This document shows, in pieces, positions 44,047 to 54,861 of a stretch of DNA of 64,000 bases. Positions within the stretch are counted from its first letter, which is position 1, and every line of letters starts with the position of its first letter. The notes beneath the pieces were generated by a model. It ran no database searches. It saw only the letters and a program-made list of their open reading frames with translations, and was not told the DNA's origin. The DNA comes from Kalaharituber pfeilii (taxonomy: Eukaryota; Ascomycota; Pezizomycetes; Pezizales; Pezizaceae). The stretch lies in contig WHUZ01000039.1 in assembly GCA_015179045.1 (NCBI GenBank), positions 496,001-560,000 on the forward strand. Reading direction: 5' to 3'. The position numbers and the translations under genes were made by a program.

Positions 44047-44679
44047 CTCGTTACCAGCATTTAGTGATGCAGGTGGGGGCGGTGTTGGCAGACCGTGCGA
44101 CAGGTCTGTGTTTAGGTGTGGTGGGATGCAATATCGAGTCGTAGAACTGTACAATTCCAATTAAATCGTTTCTACCAAGTAGAAAGTGCATTTGCGAATT
44201 GCTGGCTGTATGTCATGGAGGATGGTGCTTCTGTTCATACAGCGAAGCAAACACAATGGTTTCGGAATTGGTACAGTACAATATACAGTCTTTGACATGG
44301 GCGCCTTCATCTCCAGATCTCAACCCTATTGAGGCTATCTGAGGAATAATGAAGAAGAGACTGAACAAGCGATCTCCTAGACCTCGTGGAGAACAACTTG
44401 TTGCTAGAATACTGGAAGAGTGGGATGATATCACTGGTGAAGAGATATTAGAGTCGATAGATTCTATGCCTCAACGAGTGCAAGCTGTAATCATAGCAAA
44501 TGGTGGACAATGACAATGGACATACACAATTCTAATTCAATGTTGAAATTATTCTCATGTTCAGTAACTCAAATGTGCATTCAAGTTGTTCAATATTGCA
44601 TCTTACACACATGAATACAGACCTCTCGCACGGTCTGCCAACACCGCCCCCACCTGCATCACTAAATGCTGGTAACGAG
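44047..44679. mobile_element. Tc1/mariner-like element, internally deleted (633 bp)
   Basis: About 60 bp of nearly perfect inverted repeat at each end (ctcgttaccagcatttagtg... and its complement), with TA outside (44045-44046, 44680-44681). The interior retains the transposase C-terminus on the plus strand. Autonomous relatives are two to three times longer, so the 5' part of the gene has been deleted. Confidence 0.92.
44219..44513 (+). pseudogene. Tc1 transposase C-terminal fragment
   Basis: Reads TWAPSSPDLNPIEAI, a stop, GIMKKRLNKRS and RILEEWDDITGEEILESIDSMP, then RVQAVIIANGG and a stop. SPDLNPIE holds the third catalytic acid (E). The in-frame stop and missing N-terminus make it non-functional. 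Confidence 0.9.
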
Positions 44680-44681
44680 TA

Positions 44682-44793
44682 CAAACACTGCGGGTGCACG
44701 GGAGCTCTGTTCGGGTGTGAGCTCGTTCTGATGCACGTACGAATGCTATTTCTTTTCATTTTTTCTTCCTCAGCGTGCACCGTATCTTAAATG

Positions 44794-44824
<31 letters not shown>

Positions 44825-45145
44825 GCTAAGCCATGGCTTCCTTGTTTGTGCACGTTTTAGAAATCGTAATGACAGCTCGAGGTGGAGGGAAGAAGTGAAA
44901 AGAAAAGCGGGTGGAAATGGTGAAGGACTACCAGGCCAAAGATAGCTGGTGTAAGCGGTCCGACAAACGAACAGTTTGCGGATCCGTTCAAAAATATGAG
45001 TCCTATGCTGGGTGGTCAATGGGAGAAACGAGTAGAGTAACAAGTAGGTAAACAACAAGTAAGCATGTTCCCAATGTGCAATGCCTGCAGCTCGTTTAGT
45101 AGAAATTTTTCTTTTTTTGCTTAGTGCCCGCTTGTAGAATGCCAT
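44682..45145. other. spacer, no gene recognised
   Basis: A T-rich run lies at about 44795-44825. The minus ORF over it (129 codons, 44756-45145) translates the run as poly-Lys and has no domain. Confidence 0.45.
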
Positions 45146-45156
45146 GACAAGCTCCC

Positions 45157-46302
45157 CGTGGTGGAGGGGCTGGCCAATTTGGAGTCTGTAGAGGCGTTTG
45201 TGAGGTGGGAGTCTACCCGAGTGGAGGCGAAGGCGCTGAGATATGAAGGGGAGAGATTGAGGGAGAGGGAAGGGGGAACGGTATACTTGAGAGGTTCATT
45301 AAAGCATGGCGGGGAATTACCGTTGGCTGTCATATCGACGCTACAAAGGGACGCGGAGCGGGAGGAGTGGGAGAGACACATCGACGACATCAAGGACGAA
45401 GGGTGGATACCGGTTTACACCGACGGGAGCATGATGGGGGGTACAGCAGGGGCGGGGTGGGTCAGGGAGGGGGTGTCGAAGTCGGTATACTTAGGAGAGG
45501 ATGCCACGGTGAATGACGCGGAGTTGATGGCGATTAGCGAGGCGATGGGGAGGGTGGAAGGGGAGCTACTTATAATAACAGACTCAAGGCATGCGATCAA
45601 AAGAATGACCGACGTGGCGAGGTGGGGTCTCACCCATGACGAAGCGACGAACCGGCTCAGGGAGGCGTGGGAGAAGAGAGTCGAGCGAGGGGAGCTGGAC
45701 TTGGCAGTTCTATGGGTCAAGGCTCATAGAGGCATTGCTGGGAACGAGGCGGCGGATGAGGCGGCGAGAGTGGGTACTGCACTGCAGCGTGCCCCAGAGG
45801 TTGTTACAGAAGCCGGTATGAGACAAAGAGGAAGGAGGGAGAGGGCGGGGGAGAGAAACCGGTTGGAATTGGCATATAGACCACTAGAGAGGTTGGGGCA
45901 CCTGACAGGGAGGTTGGCGGGACTGCTGGGGGGTAAGGGTCTACGTGCTTGGAGGTGGCATATTGGGGAAGGGGACGGACCAGAGTGCAGGTGGTGCGAG
46001 GAGGAGGAGGAGACAACGAAACATCTGCTAGGACAGTGCAGAGTGTGGCGGCGGAGGTGGCCGGGGGGGGAGGATCACGTGAGGAGACCACCGAGGGTCG
46101 AAGGGGAGGGGGGAGAAGACCCGCTGATGAGGCTGATGGAGATGCTCGGAGAGTGACGTTAATTTTCTTTCAGCTACGTTTAGGGTCGTTCAGGGGAAGG
46201 GGGGGGCTGATTCTAGTTACTATTTTCTCTATAAATCCATAGCACATCGCCATAGCCCGTAAGGCGGCCAGCGATTAATGATATAAAAAAAAAAAAAAAA
46301 AA
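45157..46302 (+). mobile_element. 5'-truncated LINE (tail A), recent-looking
   Basis: gacaagctccc at 45146-45156 and 46303-46313 is the 11-bp duplication. The tail hairpin has outer stem ATCGC/GCGAT and about 18 A. The coding part is uninterrupted. Confidence 0.93.
45158..46156 (+). pseudogene. LINE ORF2 C-terminal part: RNase H and zinc knuckle, open frame
   Basis: 332 codons are open to the element's truncated 5' edge, so there is no true start codon. RNase H: YTDGSM with Asp near residue 89, ELMAISEA, IITDSRHAI and LAVLWVKAHRGIAGNEAADEAARVG, which together supply the D-E-D-D catalytic set. Then RLAGLLGGKGLRAW and the zinc knuckle CRWCEEEEETTKHLLGQC. It ends MEMLGE. The reverse transcriptase is absent. 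Confidence 0.9.
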
Positions 46303-46499
46303 GACAAGCTCCCATGGACGTTTGGAGAAGGGTACTATCTACATCTGTCTCACGCAGAAGCAGAACAAAGGAACATATCTCCCATACCCCTCCATTCAGT
46401 GAAGGCCTCTAGGCGTCCCTATGCTTGTGTACAGTGGAAAGCCAGGTGAGGTTCTGTTTGCACCGCCCCCACACCTTCACTCTACATCCTCTTTCTTTC

Positions 46500-47075
46500 C
46501 TATTCTTCTCATCACACCTTGGTAAGTCCTTCCCTGTCCGCAAACTGTAGCTGACCTACGAGGCCATGCCATCTGCTAGCCTTCCTTGCTGCGTTGATTT
46601 TCTGGTGGAGGCACCCCCTGTGATAAGCCCCCCACTTCCAGCTTTTGTCTCTGCCTTTGCAGCCTTGTTTACTTTTTCATTCCCATATACTCCAATGTAG
46701 GACTTGGCCCACATGAATTGCACCTCACCACCTCAGTACCCACTTTCCTTGGCTTCTTTATTTTTTCCACAACCCATCTTGTGCCTCCAGTCTCTGCCTT
46801 GCCTGGTAGAAGTTACGCGTGCCCATACAAAAGTTAAGGTAAGGCCAGGCGAGAAGACTCTGCACAGATGGGTGGCGCCGAAGGAGGGAGAGGTGGACAG
46901 ACTGAGGAGTTTGTGGAGCCGGCTATGGAGGCTTTAGGATGAGCGGAGGAGAGGGGGAATGATTTTAATTTCCTTTCCTTTTCTTCTTATTCTTTGCAGT
47001 TAGTCACTCCCTAGGTCTTGTCATAGCCCAGCAGGGCTGCAGACAAGTAATGCATTAATGAACAAGAAAATATAG
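46500..47075. pseudogene. old LINE relics with a tail-A-like end
   Basis: The minus strand near 46640-46740 reads VQFMWAKSYIGVYGNEKVNKAAK, a decayed RNase H motif. Separately, a plus-strand tail at 47017-47047 has outer arms CTTGT/ACAAG and inner GCCC/GGGC with a non-pure A-rich run. The pairing is kept although nearly all arm bases differ from the consensus. Confidence 0.55.
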
Positions 47076-47704
47076 ATAAATAAAAGAAAGATAAAAATAA
47101 AAATAACTAAACAAAAAAGGTTGAGGACGCTGTCGGATTAACGCGATAAAACATCCAACGCTCAATATCTGGTCCGATCCATCGTAAAGTTAGTAGGTAA
47201 TGACTTGGAACTTGTGTCCCTTTCTTTTTTTTCAAAAGAGAGTGGCGGCCCTGAGGTTGGCCGGTTTAAGTGTTGATTTGTAATGAGAGCATGGTAGGTA
47301 CTAGTATGCCCTAGGCCTTGTATCACCCTTTGATCTTCGCTCGACGTCACGCCATGATCACGCCTCTCGCCTGATACACGCGTTACAATAGTTAAGTGCG
47401 AATACTCGATGGTTCATAAAGTATTGGAGCGGCTGACTAGCGCATACATACTAATAGATATAAGTGTACTAGGCGCCCGGCGCAGTCGTGGCGTGCATTT
47501 AACTTAATTTATATAATTTTCTTTGACAACTCGCCACTTCCAGCGGAGCGTATTCTTCTGCTTGTTGCCTGGAGGAGGCCTGGTAGAAATTGCGGCGATC
47601 TTCTCTAATCATCAGGGTGTTGGCGAAGGTTATTATCCAACCACTTTGACAGAGCCTTTTGCAAGATAAATATTTCTTTACCAACCTGTACAACACTGAA
47701 CACA
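47076..47704. other. spacer, no gene recognised
   Basis: Contains one solitary Tc1-type end (aaagtattggagcggctg) near 47418-47436. No coding motif. Confidence 0.4.
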
Positions 47705-47805
47705 GGTTGTGTGGTGTAATGGTAGCACGTATCGTTGTGGATGGCGCTTTGCCAAGCGTCCCTCAACGGCCCGATACAATCGCGGTTCGATTCCGTGCAC
47801 AGCCA
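47705..47805 (+). tRNA. tRNA-His (anticodon GTG) with intron
   Basis: Acceptor arms GGTTGTG (47705-47711) and CACAGCC (47798-47804) pair with one G-U. The D arm pairs GTG/CAC around TAATGGTAG. The anticodon stem TATCG/CGATA is perfect (47730-47734 and 47772-47776), with loop TTGTGG giving anticodon GTG at 47737-47739. About 30 bases (47741-47770) between position 37 and 38 form an intron. The T arm CGCGG-TTCGATT-CCGTG follows, and the discriminator base is A. A T8 run just downstream is a typical RNA polymerase III terminator. It is the only convincing RNA gene in the window. Confidence 0.93.
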
Positions 47806-47806
47806 A

Positions 47807-47814
47807 TTTTTTTT
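47807..47814 (+). terminator. RNA polymerase III T-run terminator
   Basis: Eight T immediately after the tRNA-His gene. Confidence 0.85.
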
Positions 47815-47956
47815 GGTATTTGAATATACTAACTTTCACATAATGTACTTGGAATATTTCCGCCATGTGAGTGCTAAGTTAATAGAGACCGAAAAACACC
47901 TATGAGTTAGGTACTCAGTGCTACGGGAAAGGGTGGCAAATTCAGTTGTCAGAGAT

Positions 47957-48019
47957 TTTTTTTTTTTTTTTTTTTTTTTTATTTCATTACTCGCGTGCCG
48001 CCCTGGGGGCTATGACGAA
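47957..48019 (-). mobile_element. ultra-short tail-A retrocopy, 63 bp
   Basis: tgtcagagat at 47947-47956 and 48020-48029 is a perfect 10-bp duplication. The insert is about 26 T, then the reversed hairpin to ctatgacga, nothing else. It lies about 150 bp from tRNA-His. Confidence 0.93.
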
Positions 48020-48029
48020 TGTCAGAGAT

Positions 48030-49623
48030 TGATAGTATCGTGCCAGGGCCCCTGCCAGTCGACATCGCATCCTCTCTATTCTCGTAGGGCGACTATCTTC
48101 AGAATATTGTGCCTCAGTGGACAGGGCATTGCAAGGTGTGCATAGGTACATATGCAGGGTTGGTCTCAACATGCATGTTTCGGTGAACCTGCGATCGCTC
48201 CAACTCCGCACGTGCTAAATGGTGCATCATCTACCTGAAAAGACCGAACCAAAGTATCTACATGCACAAGCGTGCATACGCGCGCAAGCGCGGGAAAGCA
48301 GCGGCCACAAAGTTCGATGTCCGGATAAGTACAGTAATGATGAATTGAACCAAAGGCAACCTTTTTACCTACTCAGGCCGTAATAGTGGACGAGACCTCC
48401 TTGCTTGCAAACTTTGTTCAAACTTTCCATTTACTACCGACGCATGCAACTCTCGAACTACTCCTTGCATACGAAGTATAAAAAGTACTTTATATAGGTT
48501 GCCTATTTTCCAAACGTTTCCTTTCCAAGATCGCAGCAAGCTCGCTTCTGCAGAATCAGCAACTTGGGGGATATCTCGGGGATAATGCCGGTAGCCTACA
48601 TATTAGTACGTATGCACAACTTCTGTTCATTCGTCAATGGACTCCAGCCGCAGCTGCGCGAGAGAGAGGTCGATTGTTTCCAGGATAGAGAGCCAACCCG
48701 AAATGGCAGGTTACATTGGAAACCCCGGTCGCGTACGGCTGGGGAAGCAGAGGAGAGAAGTACTCGTACAGTACTTCGATAATCCTGACGCTGGCTGAGA
48801 TGTGCATATTCATCAAACACCACGTTACTTATTTAGGTGCCGTGGGTGGACAAGATACCCTTCTGTGAGGGCAAGAGACTGGGGTCCATCGGGTTTAGAT
48901 GAATCTTGCATTCAATGTGTGTAAGTGGAAACTCTGCAACCTTAATGTTGGGTTCACCTCTCTTGGTCCTGTAGTTCATAGTCACCCGTGATGTAAGATC
49001 GTAGTGTAAACAAAACTGCAGTCACATGGATTTGCATTTGTTACAATCTGACGCTTGTTTGCGCGACAAGGGCGGAAGTACAAAGAGCAGAGGTACGGAT
49101 GCCAAACCACATCGATTGACTTGCGGGGATGCAACTACCACGGCGATCGATTTTGTGCCCTGGAGATACCACTTATTCCATGAACTTGCATGCATCTTTT
49201 CAATTTCCTTGCAGAGGCGAGACTTATAATTATATGTCCTGGGTACTGTACCCTCTTGTAAGAGACGGAACACAGGCAGAGAAAAGGGAGCAAGTGGGTT
49301 CGAGAAAGTTTGCGAGTTGCATTTGAAAGCCTATCTATACACAATTTTGGCCTTCTATTGCTCTACGCTTCATTCTGAAACGTCCATTACAACGGAGTCG
49401 TCAACAACGTTCATCCACGAGTGAAAGTAGGCACGGGCTGGATACTTCCTGTGGGGAAAATACTTCCCGTTGTGGGAGGAGAGGGAGATGGCGGTCTCTT
49501 GTTATGCTCTGGTCTTCCCTTCAGAGCTCTCCCCTCTCGTCCTCTCGTCCTCTCTTCTCACAAATAGACACAAGATATAGATATACACACCATTTACTTT
49601 TTCTCTACGACTCAATTGAAGGT
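48030..49623. other. gene-free stretch
   Basis: Overlapping ORFs of 60-83 codons without motifs. No repeats or TIRs recognised. The left part is a plausible flank for the tRNA only. Confidence 0.45.
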
Positions 49624-49631
49624 AGCCCGTG

Positions 49632-49636
<5 letters not shown>

Positions 49637-49669
<33 letters not shown>

Positions 49670-50366
49670 CATTACTCGCATGCCGCCTGAAAGGCTATGG
49701 CGAGGTTTAAGTAAGTACATATAGGTGAGAAAATAGGAAATATTAAAGTAACACTGGCGTGATAACTCCGCTAGTCCTGCCCCGCCCATGTCAAGATTTC
49801 CGTAAAAAGATCCCCTTCCTCCCCCTCTTCCTTCCCCTTTGTCTTCGGCGGTGTTTTCAGGTCCTCTAATCCTCCAGGTATTCTCTTCTTCCATGCCGAG
49901 CAGGCCGTCGTGATGTGGCTCAGGTTTTCCGGTGCCCGTCCGCACCATCGACATTCGGGCGAGTCTGCCTTCCCTATCTTGTACCTCCATTCCCTGAGCC
50001 CCTTATTTCCTAGTATGCCTGCCAAGGTGGCCGTCAGATGTCTTCTCCCTAGCCTTTGTAGTGGTGGATACGCGAGCTTCAGGCGATCTCTCTCCTCTGT
50101 TCTGTGGGCTCTCATTTGTTGTCGTATGCCCGCCTCGGTGACGATTTCGTCCTGGTATTGAAGGGCGGTGCCGACCTTCGCAGCCTTATCTGCTTTGGTG
50201 TTGCCTGAGATGCCGACATGTGCTTTGATCCAAAGGATGGCCAGGTCATGATCTCCGTTTGCGGTTCTGGCTTCCCATTTCTCCCTGACCGCTTGTGCTG
50301 AACCGTCGGGGGTTGGGTCACCTCTGGCTCTGCTTTGCAGTTTGGCTATTGCTGTCCTGGAGTCCG
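49637..50366 (-). mobile_element. 5'-truncated LINE (tail A), recent-looking
   Basis: agcccgtggtatt at 49624-49636 and 50367-50379 is a perfect 13-bp duplication. Long poly(T), reversed hairpin (inner stem GCCT/AGGC), then an uninterrupted ORF (minus, stop at 49771) with SRTAIAKLQ, LAILWIKAHVGISGNTKADKAAKVG, GILGNKGLREW and CRWCGRAPENLSHITTAC, ending ILTWAGQD. Confidence 0.94.
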
Positions 50367-50379
50367 AGCCCGTGGTATT

Positions 50380-51292
50380 AAGCCAGTACTCCTTTGCCAG
50401 ATATTTTTTCGAAAAATTTATTCTCTTCGGTCCAATCAAGGCCTGCAGTTCAGGCAAAACAGTAGAAAATTAACAAGAAGGACGACCATCACGGTGATGA
50501 TGTTCTGGCCTACCGACGAACATTGCGGTTCGCGAACCGGCCAATTCGTCAGTGGGCTGGCTGATTCGCGAATGGGCCAGCCCACCGACGAACACTGGTT
50601 TAGTACAAGTACCACTAGGTACCTCTACGTACTACCAGTGATTGAGTATAGAGAAACATTCTGCTACCAGCGTTAATTGATAAGCCAGTTACTGTGTGCT
50701 AGCACAGCCCTATTGCCACTGACAAGTTGCCACCCACAAGTTGCCACTTGAAAGTTGCTGTCGGTGATAAGTTGCTACTTCTTACCCACATACTAGAAGA
50801 TAATACAGACAGTTTAATAATTCACTACGCTTCTAGACTGCTATAGTTAAGAATACCAATTTGTAATCATAACTTAATTATTGTTAACCGAAACACTAGA
50901 AGAAAATTACTAAATATGCTTCTAGTATTCTTCTTACTCTAAGCGAAATTTTGGAGTGTTATCTTCATAGGTAGAGATTTCCGGAATCCTCCGCCATTCT
51001 GGTATTATATTGTGGCAGTAACAGGGATTGCGTTGATGCCAAGAATGAAAAGTTTGGTGGTTGTATTACCAGAAACAGTAGATAATAAGAGTGCCAAGTG
51101 CCAAGTACCCACTTGAAGCAACCTCATCATGATAAAACTTGTCAAGACAAAATTTCATGTTCTTGTCTAGGTACCTGTTCTTCTCTTCGTTGTACATGCA
51201 TATGTCAAAAGGTTAAATGTTCTTATTGTAATAAAAGCAATTCTGGTCAATGTACTAACCAGTAGAATGAGAGTGAACATAGTGATGTATAT
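50380..51292. other. unique spacer with a palindromic repeat
   Basis: Apart from the palindromic repeat at 50505-50605, it contains only motif-less sequence. Short gttgccac repeats occur at about 50730-50780. Confidence 0.45.
50505..50605. repeat. palindromic repeat family (cgacgaaca / ggttcgcgaaccgg)
   Basis: tgttctggcctaccgacgaaca, ggttcgcgaaccgg and gccagcccaccgacgaaca form nested palindromes. A related but longer unit lies at 52012-52150. Ends resemble hAT termini (cagtgttcg...) but I found no clear 8-bp duplication. Confidence 0.5.
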
Positions 51293-51658
51293 CTAGGGAA
51301 GGTCCGGAAATGGTTGGAGTCCGGGAATGATAGGCTAGGCAAGACCGCGGGGATAAAGTGGCTGAGACGAAAGAACGCGCTACTGGAAGAAGGAAAAATG
51401 ACCAGCTCGGTCTTGGTGTACTTGGAGGCAGCGACGGGCGTAGACAGAGTTAGGTTAGGTGGGAAATGGTTGAGGACCACTCAATACGAGCCGGACAGAC
51501 GGAGGAAATAGGCTGTATTGACTAGTGTGTACATTCTACCCGCACCATGTATGAGTATTGCGGGCACCACATGTATTTAGTGACGGTTAATTTTCTTTCT
51601 TTAATAAATACCTCGCCATAGCCCATAGGGCGGCATGCGAGTAATGACATAAAAAAAA
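51293..51658 (+). mobile_element. gag-only tail-A retroposon
   Basis: Starts in the LINE ORF1 C-terminus (VRKWLESGNDRLGKTAG, WLRRKNALLEEGK, VRLGGKWLRTTQYEPDRRRK-stop at about 51509). This is followed by a UTR containing cccgcaccatgta...gcgggcaccacatgta and the standard hairpin tail with about 16 A. Same structure as the 42296-42694 copy. The duplication was not resolved. Confidence 0.85.
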
Positions 51659-51776
51659 AAAAAAAAGTACTATTGTCTGTACATAGATGACTGCATAGGG
51701 GGATAGGAGACTGTGGAAATTGCTTAACTGGCTGTATGATAGATCACTATTACATTAAATCATAAGCGAGTATATA

Positions 51777-51964
51777 GGGGGGGGAGAGAAGGTTGGCGGA
51801 GGTGATGGACTGGGCGGCGGAGTAACCGGTCATATTTTCACTTTATCTCCTTATCTGTTACTTATTTTTCCGTTGATTATCATTCATGTATCTAAACCCT
51901 CGCCATAGCCTGCAAGGCGGCATGCGAGTAATGATATTAAAAAAAAAAAAATAAAAAAAAAAAA
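51777..51964 (+). mobile_element. short 5'-truncated LINE (tail A), 188 bp
   Basis: ataagcgagtatata (51762-51776) and ataagtgagtatata (51965-51979) form a 15-bp duplication with one mismatch. It keeps the last codons of ORF2 (MDWAAE-stop), the UTR, the hairpin (inner stem GCCT/AGGC) and an A tail broken by one T. Confidence 0.9.
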
Positions 51965-52011
51965 ATAAGTGAGTATATATATTACATATAGGTACATTGA
52001 GGTACATTCAT

Positions 52012-52150
52012 GTTCGCCGCTGGGCCAGGTGTTCGTGGCTGGGCTGGCCCCGTGAAAAACACCATATGTTTTTTCACGGGGCCGGCCGGTTCACGAATCG
52101 GCTGGCCGGTTCGCGAACCGGAAAATGTTCGTCGGTGGGCCAGAACAGTG
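52012..52150. repeat. palindromic repeat, related to 50505-50605
   Basis: ccccgtgaaaaacac and its inverse ttttttcacgggg form a long hairpin. They are enclosed by ggctggccggttcgcgaaccgg and the tgttcg...gtgggccag motif at both ends. Probably a MITE; no target duplication identified. Confidence 0.5.
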
Positions 52151-52200
52151 ATAGAGAATCCAACGCGGATGATGATGCGCGAAAACACTAGCAACTCACT

Positions 52201-52696
52201 TTTTTTTTTTTTTATTTCATTGATCGTATGCCGCCCTATGGGCTATGACGATGTTTAAGTACATAGAATAGGAAAGTAAAGACTGTATGTATAACCCCTT
52301 ACTCCTTCCCTGCCCACTCGAGAATCTCCGCCAAGTTCTTTTCCTTGTCTAACTGTCTTATACCTTCCGCTCCTCCACATTTTTTTTTCCCAAACGGTGC
52401 AGTCTTTCCGTAAGTGTTCCCAATTTTCCCCGGCTCTTCCGCACCATCGGCATTCTGGCGACTCGGTCTTCCCAATTTTGTATCTCCATTCTTTCAGCCC
52501 CTTGTTACCGAGAATCCCTGCCAAAGTTGAAAGGTATCGTCTCTTGTCTACCAGTTTCGTTGGTTTGTAGTTAAGTTCCGCTTGGTTCCTTTCGATGGCT
52601 CGGAGGGCTTTGTATTCTTGTCTTATTCCCGCTTCCGTTACGATTTCGTCTTCGTACTGTAGTGCTGTTCCGATCTTTGCCGCCCAGTCTGCCTCT
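52201..52696 (-). mobile_element. 5'-truncated LINE (tail A)
   Basis: actagcaactcact at 52187-52200 and 52697-52710 is a perfect 14-bp duplication. The hairpin outer stem is ATCGT/ACGAT, another compensatory variant. The ORF runs from ADWAAKIG through GILGNKGLKEW and the knuckle CRWCGRAGENWEHLRKDC. It then shifts frame at a run of ten A (minus strand, about 52380-52389); the alternative frame ends ILEWAGKE. Confidence 0.93.
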
Positions 52697-52710
52697 ACTA
52701 GCAACTCACT

Positions 52711-53204
52711 GCATGGGCCGAGACTAGATGGTAGCGAGCGGGCCTGTATATATTTAGGTCACTAGTCCACTTTAATACTTGTCTTTCCATATGCCTGTAC
52801 CAACAATTAGTTGATCTACCTGTCCCGCCATGTTGCTACCTTTCTCGCATTGTCATGGCGTAAAAGTTTATCGTCTGATGTGGTCCGGGATCATCAGGCA
52901 GAATCTGCCTGCCCGGAGAGGTTCCGATGAGGGCTCACAACTGTGACTTGGCCACTAGGTTGGTGATAGATTTGTGGGCCCAAGTCCTACTCATGTATTA
53001 ACACACATTCGCCTGAGACTAACATTCACCAGCACCTCAGTTGGAAGAAACAAGATCCACGGCGAAGCTTATGGGCACGAGTTAAATCACATTGTGCCTT
53101 CAACAGCACACAGCAACATAAAGGAATTAGAGTATCATCGAGTTGATCCTTTTTCTCCCATTCCTTAACACCCACTCTCCGTCCGAGCCGTCTCTACCTT
53201 AGAT
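52711..53204. other. 3' flank of GFA gene with hairpin relic
   Basis: A hairpin caggcagaatctgcctg followed by cccggagaggttccg at about 52893-52930 matches the motif at 42752. No gene. Confidence 0.4.
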
Positions 53205-53874
53205 TTATTGCTCCCCTTCCCCAGCTCCCTCCCCCTCCTCTACCGTCTCCTGCGGATTCGCTTTCCTAACCTTCATCCACCCTCCAAGCTTACTCCCCTT
53301 AATATCCTCCTTGAACCACCCTATGCCACTATCCCACCAAAAGTGCATATCGGGCTTCAAGCCCATTTCCGGCAGGGCCTTCAAACTGTCCTCGCTTAGA
53401 CTCCCCAATGCGATCTCAATCCAGCCTTCCTTCCGGCAGTCCTCGTCGATGTAAGTGATATGCGTGCCGCAGAAGCCGCAGAAGTACCGTTCTTTGCCGG
53501 GGGAGGACTCGATGAGGCGGTAAATCGATTCAGGGGCCTCGGCAGGGTTGCGAGGGTGGGTTTGATGGCTGAAGAAGTCCAGCGGAACCTTCACCCACCC
53601 AACAATTGGGGCGGCTTGGAGACGGCCTGGTGAGGGAAGAAATTAGTGGATATGACAGGTAGTTTTGCGCACAGGGGAATTGTGCTGATGGGATAGGGGT
53701 GAGCATCAGGAATTTCCAGGCTGGAGACAACGTACGACAATCGGCACAATTATCATAATACACATACGGCGGCGGTCCAAATTCCTTCATGTAGTTCTCA
53801 CACGGCTGCTGCTTCAGCGTGTACGTGTTTCGCCCACAATAGCAGCTCCCGTGGAGGTCCCTCGACATTGGCAT
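53205..53874 (-). CDS. GFA-domain (glutathione-dependent formaldehyde-activating-like) zinc protein
   Basis: Two exons join across an intron at 53627-53735 (GTACGT...CACCAG, 109 bp), with the frame kept through a split Arg codon. From ATG 53874 the protein is 186 residues, the usual GFA size. The three zinc motifs are in the expected order: C11-x-C13 (GSCYCG), C43-x2-C46 (NCADC) and C96-x2-C99 (FCGFCGTHI). Family members carry a CENP-V/Mss4-like beta fold that binds structural and catalytic zinc, and many are annotated as S-hydroxymethylglutathione synthase-like although few have a proven substrate. The C-terminus is Glu/Gly-rich. A family tail-B element lies about 230 bp upstream. An extra upstream exon cannot be excluded. 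Confidence 0.9.
53627..53735 (-). other. intron of GFA gene
   Basis: Minus-strand donor GTACGT and acceptor CACCAG. Splicing restores the CADC-RR-LQAAPIVGW sequence typical of GFA proteins. Confidence 0.85.
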
Positions 53875-54102
53875 GGCGTCCAGCAGAGCTATCAAATCAA
53901 TTGGAAAGCAATTTTTCGCGGAACGTCGAATTGAGAATCAGAGGAGAACGAATGATACAATATTCTCATATTCCTCAATGACATGCCCTCAATCTTATAA
54001 ACTTCTTCCGCCCCTGCTACCCCACCTTCCCACTAGTCACACGTGATCAACGCGCTAGGCCGCCCGGGCAACTGGATACACGTCCCGCGGTCTGCGACAC
54101 CC

Positions 54103-54168
54103 TTTTTTCCTTTTTTTTTTTTTTAAATATCACATGACCCCGCGTGCAGCTGCTCGCCATGGCAGGGC
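54103..54168 (-). mobile_element. ultra-short tail-B retroposon, 66 bp
   Basis: gtctgcgacaccc at 54090-54102 and 54169-54181 is a perfect 13-bp duplication. The insert is a T-rich run and the reversed tail-B signature (cacatgaccccgcg...ccatggcaggg). This is the cleanest proof that tail B moves on its own. Confidence 0.93.
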
Positions 54169-54181
54169 GTCTGCGACACCC

Positions 54182-54816
54182 AAGACACGCTTGTGCGTGA
54201 CTCACTTTCCATTGCCAACGCCGTTTCAGTTACGACGCGCATGTGATCAATGGGCAACACGCGTCATAATTCACGTGAAGAGGACAGCGCGTTTCATGGA
54301 ACCTCATTCCGCCATGCCATCATCGTATAGGTAACGATGTGCCAGTAACACTACGCACCTTGGCGCACCCTTCACCAGCTGAAGTCCGATTTCCATTCAA
54401 AAATCGTAGAGTTTTTCTGTGGAGCAAGCTGGGACAACTCGTCGGTTTAAATTTAAAAAAAGAAAATTAAGAAAAAGCGAGGAAGGCGTTTGTCGCCAAG
54501 CGTGTCGTTGTTTTTGTGTTATGTTGCAGGGGGAGACACAGGCTGTTGGCGAAACACTAATTAGTACCCAATGTGGATATTATATGTCGAGCTTGGTTAG
54601 CGTCTGTGTCAACAGAACGTATCATAACAACCCAGTCATTCCTAGCACCATAAATGTATGTTCCACAGAGTAGAGCTTAGGAATTATCCAAAATGATGGC
54701 TGATTGAGAGCCCCGCACCGTTGTACTGAAGCGACAAAGTCCCACGGCTAAAATGTACACAAATAGGGTAAGCGTACACTAGCACAAATCCCAAGCTCCG
54801 AGACTAGATTTCGCCT
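54182..54816. other. intergenic between two divergent host genes
   Basis: Probable shared upstream region of the GFA gene (-) and the 54862 gene (+). The ORF at 54419-54673 has no motif. Confidence 0.4.
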
Positions 54817-54861
54817 TTGAGCACAGCTCACACTTCCGTCAATTCCACCCCCCATCCCGCC

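Noticed and set aside
44756..45145. 129-codon minus ORF with poly-Lys
   Set aside because: The Lys run is a translated T tract; nothing else supports coding.
50505..50605. hAT call for the palindromic repeat
   Set aside because: One end resembles a hAT terminus but no 8-bp duplication could be read, so it is kept as an unclassified repeat.
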